DNA of 64,000 nt, from the NCBI GenBank assembly GCA_033239525.1, contig BSYO01000014.1, positions 2,431,351 to 2,495,350 of the forward strand, read 5' to 3'. Position 1 is the first letter of the stretch. Every line of letters begins with the position of its first letter. Below are positions 49,945 through 61,389 of the stretch, piece by piece. Below the pieces are notes generated by a model that searched no databases, was not told the DNA's origin, and saw only the letters and a list, made by a program, of their open reading frames with translations. The DNA is from Nepenthes gracilis. Its lineage: Eukaryota; Streptophyta; Magnoliopsida; Caryophyllales; Nepenthaceae. The translations under genes were made by a program, and so were the position numbers.

Positions 49945-52487
49945 CTCCTTATTCTATGATCCAAAGTTTCAAATTTGAATAGGTAAAGGATATGATATGA
50001 TTTAATGGAGTTGGTGTGAAATGCTACATTATATAGTGCGAAACAGTGAGATGTGATTTATTTCGGTTAAACTATCATTTATAGCTATATTAATTATGTA
50101 ATAAACTCTTATTTATTAGTGTATTAATTGAGGTAATAAAGAAAATAGGTGGTTTAGTTACATTATAATACCATTTGAGAATAATTATTTCAAGGTATCT
50201 ATGCCAAGAAAAAAGTTAATTAAATTCTAAAAAAGACAGACGTTATTTATCAGATAATTTTAAATCAAAAAATTTTTTTAAATAATATAAAATCATATTA
50301 ATTTGTTCGCTAAAAGTATTAGATGCTTATATCAGAATAAAAATACAAATCATATACTGCACTAAAATACACGATATAATCACCGTTTACATTTAACTTG
50401 ACAAAACCGTACATATAATGCCAAAGAGTGTAAATTCTATAAGCATTTAAACACAGAAGACACTATATTTTGACAGATTTGAATATGTTACCTTAGTTTT
50501 GATTCTAGTAGGTATTATTTGCATAAAGGACATTCTGATAAAATTATTTGTAACCAAATATTCTTTGTGGAAATTGCTAGGAGATTGACCTTTAGTTTTT
50601 TCATTGGTTAAGAATGATTTTAAATGTTAAATATTATTATATATTTTGTATATTCAGTTGCATATTTTTGTTCCTTATATTTGCACGGAAGATTAGTTGT
50701 GAATGATTGATGGGAATTTAGGCTTAGTTTTGCTACACTGTGCTGTTCTTGTTCCAAATCGCAATACAAGGGACTAAAAAAACACAACTTATCTTTGTGT
50801 TATTAAAAAAATATTTTATCTTTAGAATTCATGATAACTACGTTAAACTTAAATTCTACTAAAAAGGTGGGTTGAAAGCATTTAAAAGTGCTAAGCTGGA
50901 TGGTGCCGCACGTTGCAGGACGGCCCAACACTTTAGTCTATATCGGTAGCGAGTTAGTTGACTTGTGGCACGAATAGTGCCATACCTAACACGATCACTT
51001 TGTTTTTTTAAAAAAATTTAACTGTTATTTGACCATTGTAGACAACCAACGTGGGAAATGGTCAAACCGTTGTCCACTTTCAAAAAATTAATTCAATAAA
51101 AGAACTATAAATAGCCCGTCTCCCCTCTTCTTCTACCAACATATCCCAACTCTACATTTCTGTACTCTCTCACTCTTCTCCATCAAATGATAGTATGATA
51201 TTAATATAACTATATTATTTTTATTAATTTTTATCTATAATTTATATATTAATATTATCATGTTATAACTTAATTATTAATTTTGGAATATAGTGTTGGT
51301 GGTGAAGGGATATAATTTTTTTAGTTTTTGTACTCTCTACATTTTTGTTAGTTTTTTTATAATATTTTCATACCGGTTATGCTATGCATATATATTGATA
51401 GTGATTTTAAAATATCAAAATCATAACTTGCCTTGGATTCTACTACAACTGCATCTAATTTAGGAAGTCTCCTAAAAATATTTTAATAATATCTGACAGG
51501 TTATTGAAATTAAATTAGTTAATGGTTAAACAACCTGTTTGTCAAAAAATACTATAATTTTAAAAATTGTAAAGATATTGGATACTTAAAGTAATATATT
51601 AAAAATATAAGAGAGAATAATTATTTTTAACCTAATTGAACTAGTATTTTCAGAAATTGTAGAGTTAGAAATATTTTAATATGATCAGTGGTTAAATTAG
51701 AAAGAATTGACAGAATATGTAATTCACTTGAAAGCCATTTTTTTATGGTGAAAGATTACAAGTTTAAGAGTAAAGTACAGAGATGCTTGTAATTCGGGTA
51801 TGTAAAAATTTTCAAATATACTCTTAAAGATGAAGCTAACCGTCTTTTCATAGTTAAATGAGAACTAATTTCATATTTAATATCAAATAAAATCTAATAT
51901 TTTTTACCTAGTGATATATAGTTATTACATAATAATTTATCTTATATTTGTGTTATCACATATTAAATTTTTTTAAATTAGAGATTATATATAATAATTA
52001 TTAATTTTAAAATTTTTAAGCATTCACATATTGTTTTCATAAATTCTAATGCAATTAATGTTATTATAAATTAATGTAAAATACTTACATTATAAATTAT
52101 TTTAAATAATAATTATACTATTTTTATTTAAATTATAATTTTTTAATTTTAAATGATATATTATTTCCTATAAAATATATATGTTATATTATTAATCTTT
52201 ATATTAAGGATATTTATTTCTTCTTGTGTGAAAAAATAAAGAATGTTGTTCAATAAATTGGATTATCTTCTTTTTAAAAGTAACAGCTTAAGATGTTTTA
52301 CCAATTGAACAAATTTAGCAGTAAGAAAGCATTTTATCATGTTATAGCATGAAAAGATGGGTTAAAATACTTCTCACAATAGTTTATTTTTTTTCCCTTT
52401 TTCACAATAAAGAATTCATGCCCCAAGGCTTGTAAGCTTGGCCATATCCCATGTAATTAATCTCATATGAATAATTATATTAGTAGG

Positions 52488-55244
52488 TTAAAATAAAATT
52501 TAAAAACTCAAGATATGTCAAAAAGATATTTTAAAAATTTTTTTACTGATAATAATATAAAGTTTTCCATAATGTTTTAAATCCAAAAAATATTTTAAAT
52601 ATATAAAATTATAAAAATACTATTTCATAAGTTTATAAAAAAACTTATATATTTCTATTTATTACATAATAAAATCATGATCAAATTTATAACTAAATTT
52701 GTTTGAGTTTTTGAAGTGTTTTTGTTTGGCTAACATTGTTATAATCATATTCATCCAACATCACTATTATATACAACAAATAAAATATAAATATAAATAA
52801 ACACATGATATGATGATGAAAAAAATTTCAAGATCTAAATAGTTTTTAAGTAAAACTCTTCAAATTTCTCAAGACAATAAAAAAAAATTTACTCTAGAAT
52901 ATTTAACTTGCAATCTAGATAATATATACGTGCTAACTTTTAGTCAACTTAATCTTAACATACGACTCCATACTAGATAATTTTTCAAATTTACTTTCTA
53001 ACAACATAATCAGGTCCCTACTGAAGAATCCTTCAAACGCCAAATCACCTTTGTGCGTTTTGAACATTTTTTAGCATATGATTCTTTGTAACTTTGATGG
53101 GTATATTTTGAATTATAATAAATTTTAATTAATAAATAAAAATATTTAAATATAGTTTCATTAGGATCAAATTTTATTGCAAAAATAAGTCAATAAAATA
53201 ATCTTAATAATCTCTCCCTGTGACAATTTCATGACCAAACTCTTTACATGATATAAATAAAAAAAAATAAACTCTACTTACTATCATATTGAACTTGTTA
53301 TATGACAAATATACAAAGATTATAGACATAAATATTGTAATAATAACGTATAACATTTGATATACCTATTTACTTATAAAAGAGATAGAACTAGAAAAAT
53401 ACCTATAATGTATCAAATATATATCAGTATTATAATAGCAGAGTATAATACATCACCACAACTAATAGTATAGTCAGGATGTGGCACAATGCTTACTATA
53501 AGCATAATCAATAAAAATGTTAATAATCTCCTCCTCACAAAATATAAGGGTAAAACCCACGGTGTATGTTAAAACACAATACGTCTCATCTGCAAAACAT
53601 ATACATCTCCCATTTTTTGACACAAATTGGTAAGAAATGGCTACCTAAGAGTCAGTCTCATCACTTGAAGTTTTCACATAATTGTTGGGCATCACCTATC
53701 GAATGTACATGTCATGTCACTTGGCCCTACACTCTAGATGAGTCATCCTAGTTTGGATATCCCTGACTCTAATTCGGAGATTTGCCTGAGCGGTAAAGAC
53801 CTGCTCCATCTATTGCTATGTGATCATCTAAAACTTTCTTTGTAATGGAGACATGTATTCCATCTGAAACTATACTTGACATAGGAGGTCTAGCAAGTTG
53901 ATAAGTGGAAGGATCTCTAGATGTCTTCCTAATAGATGGTAGGATAGAGTCAACAAGAGAAGGAACCCAACCAGGGATGTGGGATTGACTTTAAGCATGT
54001 ATGATTATGTCAATGGGATGTTCAAGTGCAATAAGAGGTACAACAGGTAGGCTCATAAATAGAGAGAAGAGAAGGCGTTAAATAAGACAGACATAGGCCA
54101 ATTGAATCGTCTATCTATGGTCCTCATATGTCAGATGTTTATGGCAATACCTGAAGGACGACGTACACAAATAGAGCATGCGATATAGGAATGATCAACA
54201 AATGAGACACTAGAAAGATGTCAGTGCTCAGAATATGATTGAGGATAGAAAAACCATTCAATAATAGGCTCGTCTCAATCCCACAACCATCATAAAATTG
54301 TGGATGTCGCTATAGATAAGATAAGACCTAATCAACAGATTACATTATCTCATTACTGTAAAGATAATTAGGGGATGGTACAAACAAAAGATAGTCTCAA
54401 ATTACCACATGCAGGATTTGTTTGGTTTCATAGTGAACATATACTAAAAACTCAAATCTATCAGGATATGTTTACTGAGTATTGGAATAAAATTCTTAGA
54501 CTAGGGGATAGATGGAAGTGACAAATCGGTGACAATAGATAACCACTCTTAAAATGTAAATATGTGTGAGATATGGGGAGGGATTGACCGGAAAGGCACC
54601 TCGTGCCCCAATAATAGGTTCTTAGTATTGAAACTAGGAAAATGAAGCTCAATAGTGTCTAAAGACCAAAATCGAGAATTACCCGCATGAGTTACTTTGT
54701 CAGCATTTAGAAACACTCAACTTTGCAACTAATTTTGAAGTCATTTGTGACAAAATACTGTAGAACATCTCAAATACTGGCCAAATAGATCAAAATAAAC
54801 ATTAACCAAAATTGTCTACCATAGAAACAAGCAAACATTTCAAATGTTTAAATAGGGTTCTAAATTTGAAACTATTGAGGCACAAATCAAGCTGTAAAAG
54901 TCAAATTAGGATGAATCTTCAAATATTATTTTTAAAGAAAGTTGCAAAATATTTCAAAAAATCATGAAAATGTGTGAAGAATTAAGAAATACGCTAAAGC
55001 ACACTAAATCTCCAAAATCAAGAGGATTACCTAGAAAAATTATAGGAGAAGAACTAGGTCCATTAAATAATGAGATAAACTACGGATTTAAGAGAAATTT
55101 GAGAAAATTAGTAAAAATTGAGTGAGAAAATGAGGAGATTGAGCACCATTTTGGGTGAGAAAGACAAATAGAGGGATAAATGAGTTAAGATGCATGCGGT
55201 AAGGGTTCCAGGAAACATAAAGGAGCTCTGGTGTTCAAATTTTC
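52488..55244. other. AT-rich unique region without recognisable gene
   Basis: 2.75 kb beyond the array. 52488-53500 is very AT-rich with no usable frame. 53500-54720 is somewhat less AT-rich and reads on the plus strand as a chain of short frames broken by many stops. It may be an old coding remnant, but no motif is recognisable. 54720-55240 is again AT-rich. I find no tRNA, rRNA or intact ORF above 65 codons. Confidence 0.5.
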
Positions 55245-56073
55245 CTTATTATGGATATTATTTTTCTTGTTCGGTCTCAGGTGTGTAGCAAATATTCTAT
55301 CTCAAAGGTTTTTGTAACCGATTTTATATAGTGAAAACTTTTTTTAAGGTTTCTGTGGCAGAGGTTCCCTTATCTGAGGCAGAGGTTGAGGTTTCTGTGG
55401 CGCCTGCCTGTGAGGCCCAACCACCCAAGACCAGTGGGGAGGCCATTGTAAGTGGCGACCTCCTCGTTTCCCAGGTACTTTCATTGTTCTCTGAGTGTCC
55501 TGGCCTTCTGCTTTTTTCTTCCCTTTTCTAATGGTTCTTGCTCTTTGATGCAATTCCAAGATGTGGCTGGAAAGATTAACGTAATAATTGGAGGGGTTGC
55601 CCAAGGCTTTTCCCAAATGGAGGCCCTGAGGATTGCCAGTGAGGCTGTCCAAAGGGCAGAGACGATTCTCTAAGTAAGATAGCCTCCTTGGAAAATAAGT
55701 TCAATAACCAATCGGTGCTTCAAAAAGGTAGTATCTTACGGAGGAGAGGTGAGGGCATCCATATCACCGCGGACCTTGGGCCTTTAATGGAGAGCAATCT
55801 TGGGGCCGGCGTTCATATGTGCCGTCGAGTATTGCGTTTGATTTATCCGCGGTTTCCCACTGTTTTACTCGATCCTCGAAACGCCAATGCCTTAATAGCG
55901 GAGGACTTATACGGGATTACCGGGAGGCCTTTTCCCAGCTCCTCCCAGCCAGGACCGCCTCGTGACCCTCTCTCTCCGAAACCTTCTCTCGGCGGGCACT
56001 TCACGGGGCTCCCGGCCTCGGGAGTCTCTCCAAAAAACCTCGATTCCTTAGATTTTTTTTTATGTATTCTTTG
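55245..56073 (+). pseudogene. Antisense gypsy-type transposon ORF of the Tat-like element, C-terminal part
   Basis: A plus-strand ORF remnant lying antisense to the pol genes at 56.8-61.3 kb. It has an acidic Glu/Val/Ala-rich stretch (55346-55440), then a probable intron at 55475-55560 (GT..AG, 86 bp) equivalent in position to that at 10255-10334. An amphipathic stretch follows (VAGKINVIIGGVAQGFSQME..ASEAVQRAETIL, then ASLENKFNNQ). The tail ends at TAA about 56072. A frame change is needed at the splice junction and again near 55670. The N-terminal domain is absent, so the element is truncated on this side at about 55245. Confidence 0.5.
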
Positions 56074-56179
56074 ATGGAATAAGACATAAACTTTTGACAA
56101 AGTCCGGCTGTGTATGCTTTCGTTAAACTTTTCCTTCTAGTGGCGTTTGAATAAAACCAAGTTTTTGAATTCGACATCT

Positions 56180-56506
56180 CAGGCCGCTCGGACGGAACCG
56201 AGTTTCATTGAATTTGACCTTTTGGGCCGCTCGGACGGAATCGAGTTTTATTAAATTCGACCTCTTGGGCCGCCCGGACGAAACCAAGTTTCTTTACATT
56301 CGACCTCTTGGGCGGCTCGGACGGAACCGAGTTTCTTTACATTCGACCTCTTGGGCCACTCGGACGGAGCCGAGTTTCTTTACATTCGACCTCTTGGGTC
56401 GCTCGGACGGAACTGAGTTTCTTTACATTCGACCTCTTGGGCCGCTCGGACGGAACCGAGTTTCTTTACATTCGACCTCTTTGGGCCGCTCGGACGGAAC
56501 CGAGTT
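56180..56506. repeat. 43-bp tandem repeat, about 8 copies
   Basis: Monomers begin GGGCCGCTCGGACGGAACCG and continue AGTTTCTTTACATTCGACCTCTT. The first two are more diverged, and the last runs into a T-tract at about 56504. The overlapping ORFs in this stretch are repeat translations. The position between integrase and the antisense ORF matches the tandem-repeat zone typical of Tat-lineage elements. Confidence 0.9.
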
Positions 56507-56855
56507 TTTTTTTTTGGGTTATGTTGCGTCCGCGTGCTTCTGGGCTTCTCTTGGCTTTCACTGATAGTATTTCTTGAGGTGCATGGCATTCCATGTTCGA
56601 GGGATCAGCTTACCCTCCTGCTCGTTGTTCGCCCCATTTCGAAGGATCGAGACCCGGAAGGGTCCCTTCCAATTTGGGGAAAGCTTGTTCCGGCCAACAT
56701 TCCTTCCGGTTGCCTCGATGCTTCTTAAGACTAAGTCTCCAACCTCAAATTGCCGTGCCCTTACCTTTTTGTTGTATGAGTTTCGCTATGCTAAGTTGCG
56801 CTCGGTCAAAAAGTCAAGGTGTTCATCCATTGAGGATATTCTTTAAGTGTTCTAC
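56507..56855 (-). mobile_element. Post-integrase region of the Tat-like element
   Basis: A GC-balanced segment between the 43-bp repeats and the integrase core. On the minus strand it should encode the integrase C-terminus. I see scattered charged residues but no continuous frame. It belongs to the same decayed element. Confidence 0.4.
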
Positions 56856-57610
56856 TCAAGACTTGGAGACCAACTTATTTTCTACCCGGTAGCAAAGGCT
56901 AAAGGGGGTTTCCTTCGTTGATTCTCTCGGAGTAGTCCTATAAGACCAGAGGATAGAGGGCAACTCATCCGCCCAGGAGCCCCCAGAGTCTATCAGTTTG
57001 GTCTTAAGCCCGTGCAGGATAGTCCGATTCGTCACTTCCACCTGGCCGTTGGCCTGAGGGTAGGCGATAGATGTGTGGACCAAGATTAAAGGCGAGCGTC
57101 AATTAGAAAATCGTTTCTGGTAAATGTTATGCCGGTTATGATGCATTCGGGGACTCCAAATCTGATATAAGAAACTCCGTTGCGTTCTGCTCCGTTATTC
57201 GCGCGAGGGGCATTGCCTCCACCCACTTAGTGAAGTAATCTATCCCGACAATTAGGAACTTTCTTTGGCGGTGCGAGTGAATGGTCCGAGGATATTAAGC
57301 CCCAGCACCGTGCGAAAGGCCACGGAGATTGTAATGCTTATTACGTGTAAATTGCTTTGTGGATCAGCAATTCTCGCACTTACGTACAAAGTCCATGGCG
57401 TCATACTTCATCGTAGGCCAATAGTACCCTTGCCTCATTATTTTGAACGCCAGATTTTTGCCTCCAATATGAGACCCACAGATTCCAAGATGCACCTCCT
57501 GGAGGGCGTATTCTGCCTCCTCGGAGGTAAGGCGCCTCAAATAAGGGGCCGAAAACCCCCGACGATATAAACGGCCGTCCACTATGGCGTACCACCCCGA
57601 TCTTCTTTAT
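56856..57610 (-). pseudogene. Ty3/gypsy integrase (zinc-binding and core domains), decayed
   Basis: Minus strand, 5' part at 57582-57364: DGRLYRRGFSAPYLRRL, then the zinc-binding H..H..C..C motif (EVHLGICGSH ... CENC) with GYYWPTM between. Near its 3' end (57083-56856) are the conserved core residues SIAYPQANGQVEVTNRTIL and WADELPSILWSYRTTPRE, diagnostic of gypsy integrase (the final catalytic Glu is in GQVEV). The intervening 280 bp has frame breaks, so the first Asp region is not readable. Enzyme: insertion of retroelement cDNA. Not functional as written. Confidence 0.85.
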
Positions 57611-57799
57611 CCTCCTGGACTCAATAAAGTCTCGGTGAGATATCTCATTATAATCCAATATCACCCGACACCTGCATAACCTTGGTCTCGCTCCTCTATC
57701 GTGGGTCGTTCAGGGTTTCCCTCATTCCTCGGGCGTCTTTTCCCCAGACTCTAAATGCATCCTTTTCGTTCTCTGTCCTCGGAATGTGTATGAATTCTA

Positions 57800-58460
57800 T
57801 AATGCATCCCCTTTATCCTCATGAGGTATTTGGAGAGCTAGGATTGTTCACTTGAAGTTCAGGGACTTGGTTGATGACCAACTCGGAATCACTCCACCAA
57901 GTCCCCTCCCGAGCATTCCTTTGCCAATCCCTGTAATCAAGGCTTCCATTATTGGTGGTTGGGAACCCCAAAACCCCCACGGGGAGTTCGCGGCACCACC
58001 ACCGGCCCCGCACCATCCTTCATGGACGAGCCGTCCCACGTGGAGCGTCCATGGGCGCCGATCCCGTTTTGCCGTTTGATACTCTCGGAATTATCTATTT
58101 TCTTCGACAAAATCTGAGGGCACATTTCATGGCGGCCTTGGCCTATGTCGAGCCTAACTCAATAGCCCACTTTATCGGTCGTCCCGAGACCTCGGGCTCT
58201 CTTAACGGTCCTTAGTGGTTAGTCGATCGGGACCACTATTTTATGCACTGGAAGTAAGGCCTTAGCTTCTTAGTTTGTTCTCCGTGTGCGGATATCTCCG
58301 AGGATCTTGGCCGTTGTATATTCCCTTGGCATTCTCTCACCAAGGCCGAGCTCGGGGGCCCGGTCATGACAGGTACAAATAGAGCTCCTCTCCCGCCGAG
58401 GAGAAGCCGGGAGAGGAGGGTTAGCAAGATACGCCTTGAGGCCACAAGTGCCTCCTCGCA
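57800..58460 (-). pseudogene. Ty3/gypsy RNase H region, decayed
   Basis: Minus-strand fragments between RT and integrase. At 57890-57820 the frame reads DSELVINQVPELQVNNP, the typical DS.LV.NQV end of the gypsy RNase H domain. Upstream the domain is fragmented by stops and frameshifts across 58,000-58,460. The order RT, RNase H, integrase is that of Ty3/gypsy, not copia. Confidence 0.65.
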
Positions 58461-58461
58461 A

Positions 58462-59500
58462 TCAACAAAGCCTTGGGTCTTCGGTCCTCAGTGCCTTGAA
58501 GAAAGGCAAATGTCTCTCGGCCGAAAGGGAGAGGGCGCCACTCACCCGGAGTCTTTGGACCTCTTTTATAGTCAAGATTGCATGTTTAGGATAGCTTGGA
58601 TCTTCTCGGGATTCACCTCGATCCGCTATATAGCCGAGAACTTCCTGGACATCACCCCAAATGTGCATTCTTGGGGTTCGATTCATTCCGTGGGCCCTCA
58701 ACACTGGAAGGTTTCCGAAATCCTCGATGTGGTTTCTCTTTGATGGTGCTTTTCACGAGCAAGTCGTCTCGTAGACCTCCACGTTTCTACCGATCTGGTC
58801 CTTGAACATTTTGTTGACCCGATCGTTGGTACGTCGACGCCCGCGTTCTTGAGGCACCGAAGGGCATCACTTTGCTGTGCGTCCCTTGGTCGAAGAAGGG
58901 CGTATGCTCTTCGTCCTCGGGAGACATTTTTATCTTGTACCCCGTAAGCATCCACTAAAGCTGGCCTCATGGCCGGACGTTGAGTCACCAAGCGGACAAT
59001 CCTAGGGAGGGGGAAAGCTATCCTTTGGATAGGCTTTGTTGAGTCTCCCTGAAGTCGAAGATCCTACACTTTCCTTTGCTTTCTTCACAAAACCATGTTG
59101 GCGAGCGGTCCAGTATTGTACCTCTCGGATGAATCCCCTGTAAGTTCTTCACTTCCTCCCGGATCCACCGACTAATAATTCCTTAAAATAAAATAAACTT
59201 GTGGTGTGGATCCACGCCAAGTCTATGCACTATTGTCTTGGGAGAGATGCATGGCATGTCCGCGGGTGACCAAGCAAACACGTCCGAGTTCTCCCTTAGA
59301 AATCTCGTGAGTTGATCTCGGACGGACTCTTCGAGAGAGCTTCCTATCTGGACGCATTTCTCAGGGTCCTCGGGATCCAAAAGAATTCGTAGGGTAGGCT
59401 CACCAGGTTGCGCATGTTGTAGAGTTGCCTCGTCTCTGAGATCGAGGTCTTCCATTGGCCTGGGAAGGGGAGTTTGTGTGACCTGCGACAGGTAGCACAT
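58462..59500 (-). pseudogene. Ty3/gypsy reverse transcriptase, decayed
   Basis: The 59500-59183 frame carries the pre-RT linker (SLEESVRDQLTRFLRENSDV, FAWSPADMPCISPKTIVHRL) typical of plant gypsy elements. After frameshifts, remnants of the KD.FPLPRI segment lie near 59010-59050 and the VNKMFKDQIGRNVEVY segment at about 58820-58770. The catalytic Y.DD region is at about 58780-58758 and is broken by a missing base. LGYIADRG (59-fold RT thumb motif region) lies near 58635. Multiple stops make it inactive. Confidence 0.8.
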
Positions 59501-59659
59501 TCTCCCAGTGGCCTGTTTGCCGAGGACTTCCCGAGCACATTGGAAATTTTATCTTTAAATGCGGGATTGTCACCGCTTCAAAGTCTAATGGGCGTCCGAG
59601 TTTGTACAAGGACGGGAGGTCCACCACCAGAAGGCGAGGATCCTTGGCCGTCCTCGGGT

Positions 59660-59880
59660 AGGTTCCCGCGTGACTTCAGTTTGATGCCTTGAGGATAGGC
59701 TCATTGTCGAGCTCATACAAGTGCCCCTCACGGGGCTTTCATTTGACTCTTCCTCAATCCTAACTTAAGGTACGCGTCGAGGTAAAGCAAATTTCTAGAG
59801 CTTCCATTATCAATAAAGACTCGTTTCATGCGGTAGTCATTGGCTCCGTGCGAGTGCGATAACCAAAGGATCACAATGAG
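59660..59880 (-). pseudogene. Retroviral-type aspartic protease fragment
   Basis: Minus strand: RVFIDNGSSRNLLYLDAYLK at about 59827-59768, preceded by DPLVI. The D-N-G-S-S active-site form is that of plant Tat/Athila-related gypsy proteases, in place of DTGA. A stop follows soon after the LRKSQMKAP segment. Lies between Gag and RT as expected. Confidence 0.7.
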
Positions 59881-61266
59881 GGGAAGTTACATGGGTCATA
59901 TCCTCTTTGCTAAAACATATAACATCATCCCTAGCACTCGTCCTCGGCCTTTTGGAGGCACTTTTCTAGGCCCCTACACCATGTTTACGACCCCTGCTTT
60001 GCTACTCGGTTCCTTGGGGTTCAACTTCAGTTCGATAAGGATTGTCAAAAACGGTTGAGGTGCCCCCTCTTTGTCGGTTCTTGATCTCCCTCTGCATAAC
60101 TTGCAATGACCTCGCGGCGGTGGAAGTCGCAATATTTCGTTTGATCACCTCCATCTGGATTCCTTAGTGGCTTGAGCCACTTGACGAACTTCTCCTCTCG
60201 GATCTGCATCGGCCGTTCAGAGGGGTGAGGTGCACCGGCGGGGTGTCTCTCGGACGGCCGGCTCAAACTTACGATGCTTTGCCACGAATGGAGGACTACG
60301 GTAGTCCCCGGCCTTTCTCTTCATTTCCAGATAATAATTTTATCCTTCTCCGGACGCTTTTTAAAACCTCGGCTGCTATGTAGGCCCTTGCTGATCTCGG
60401 CCTCTCGAAAGACAAGGGCCCTTGTGGATGAGATGTTTAAAAATCCTTTCCCTCCATCATTTTGCAGCCTCGGCCACGGGCACGAGAATTCCCTCGGAGC
60501 TCTCCATTTTTTGCAGTGCCGCTTCTTTTTGCCCTTCGCTAGAGGCGGCTGGATAGTTGCGCTTTTGCAAAGTCTGATGGAGCCCTTCAGCATCCCATAG
60601 AATCATACTCTTGCATCCCCTTTCGTATTGGCACATAGTAGCTTCATCTAGACCATGGAGACTTAGGTGCTCTCGGAAGTTAAGATGATCCATTGGGTCA
60701 ATCATAAGCTTCCGATCAAATTTGAATTTGGGCGGCGCCCTCGTCCCCATCGTCCGTCGTGAATGGGGATTAGGGGATACTTGCTCATTGCTTTCCCCCA
60801 AAATTTCAAACTTTTGCTAACTTCTCCTCCACATGGGGTGGAGTCAGGTTCATCGCGTTGAGGAGGTGCCTCGGTCGTTGAAGTGGTGGCTTGTTTGGTC
60901 TTTCGGGGTCCTTCTGGACCCACGTACATGAGTTTCCTCTCGGGCATGGTGCTCTTGATTACCCTGAGATCGGGGACCTAGGCGATCCTCTAGTCCGCGA
61001 GGCATCCTAAAGGCAACTCACCTTGGTGGTTTCTGCGGGTGGGCGCCACTATGGGGCGCTTGCCCTCCTTCCTCCACTTGAGAGTTTCCTGAGAAGGCGC
61101 TCCCTTCGCCTTCTCGTCCTCTTTGGCGCAAAGGGCAAAGAGGGCTTTGGACATATCTTCTACTTTGGTTGCTAAGTCCCTTACGACTAGATCAGGATGG
61201 TTTTCGATGCCAACACAGGGGTTGGGGACACCCTCTGTTGGTCTTGCATAAGTTCAGTGCTCACCA
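59881..61266 (-). pseudogene. Ty3/gypsy Gag, decayed
   Basis: Probable start near 61266 (MVSTELMQDQQRVSPTPVLA), followed by stops. The 60801-60600 frame (PPKFKFDRKLMIDPMDHLNF, HLSLHGLDEATMCQ) matches the F.G..DP.DHL....M.LHG.....C capsid region of plant gypsy Gag. The 60266-60045 frame contains KYCDFHRR and TKRGHLNRF, the Tat-type C-terminal 'CxFH...RRGhL' region. Frameshifts and stops occur between them. Confidence 0.7.
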
Positions 61267-61389
61267 TATTAGGATGTTTAGGTGTAAAGGTTGTGATGAG
61301 TAGTTAAACGTGGTCTGGGAGAGTGAGAAGTTGACTTTTAGTCCTCTTCCTGATATGTTACGTTTGAGTCCATTGCCGTCGTAGGCGAC

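Larger units (their letters stand above)
13606..52487. repeat. Tandem array of about 3.55-kb gene-bearing units (units 2-12)
   Basis: Eleven consecutive head-to-tail units follow. Start-codon to start-codon spacing is 3534, 3547, 3553, 3561, 3551, 3551, 3551, 3549, 3547 and 3525 bp. In plus orientation each unit contains: two diverged copies of an 'aagcttggcc..catatg' segment; the minus-strand gene; its TATA box; an AT-rich spacer; a GC island with a GGCAC-GAATA-GTGCC hairpin; the plus-strand TATA/Y-patch; and about 1.5 kb of very AT-rich DNA. Units 4-9 are nearly identical by eye; 2-3 and 10-12 form more distinct groups. Homology ends at about 52487 after 'attatattagtaggt'. This is a recent amplification by unequal exchange, not a classic short satellite. 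Confidence 0.92.

Noticed and set aside
13606..52487. CRISPR-like or classic centromeric satellite array
   Set aside because: The units are 3.55 kb, gene-bearing and from a plant; neither short direct repeats with unique spacers nor a 150-180-bp satellite is present.
53560..54720. Possible host gene remnant on the plus strand
   Set aside because: Many stops and no motif or splice pattern I could support; left as an unassigned region.
56208..56589. Overlapping ORFs on both strands with repeated RSDGTEF-type motifs
   Set aside because: Produced by the 43-bp tandem repeat; no promoter or homology.
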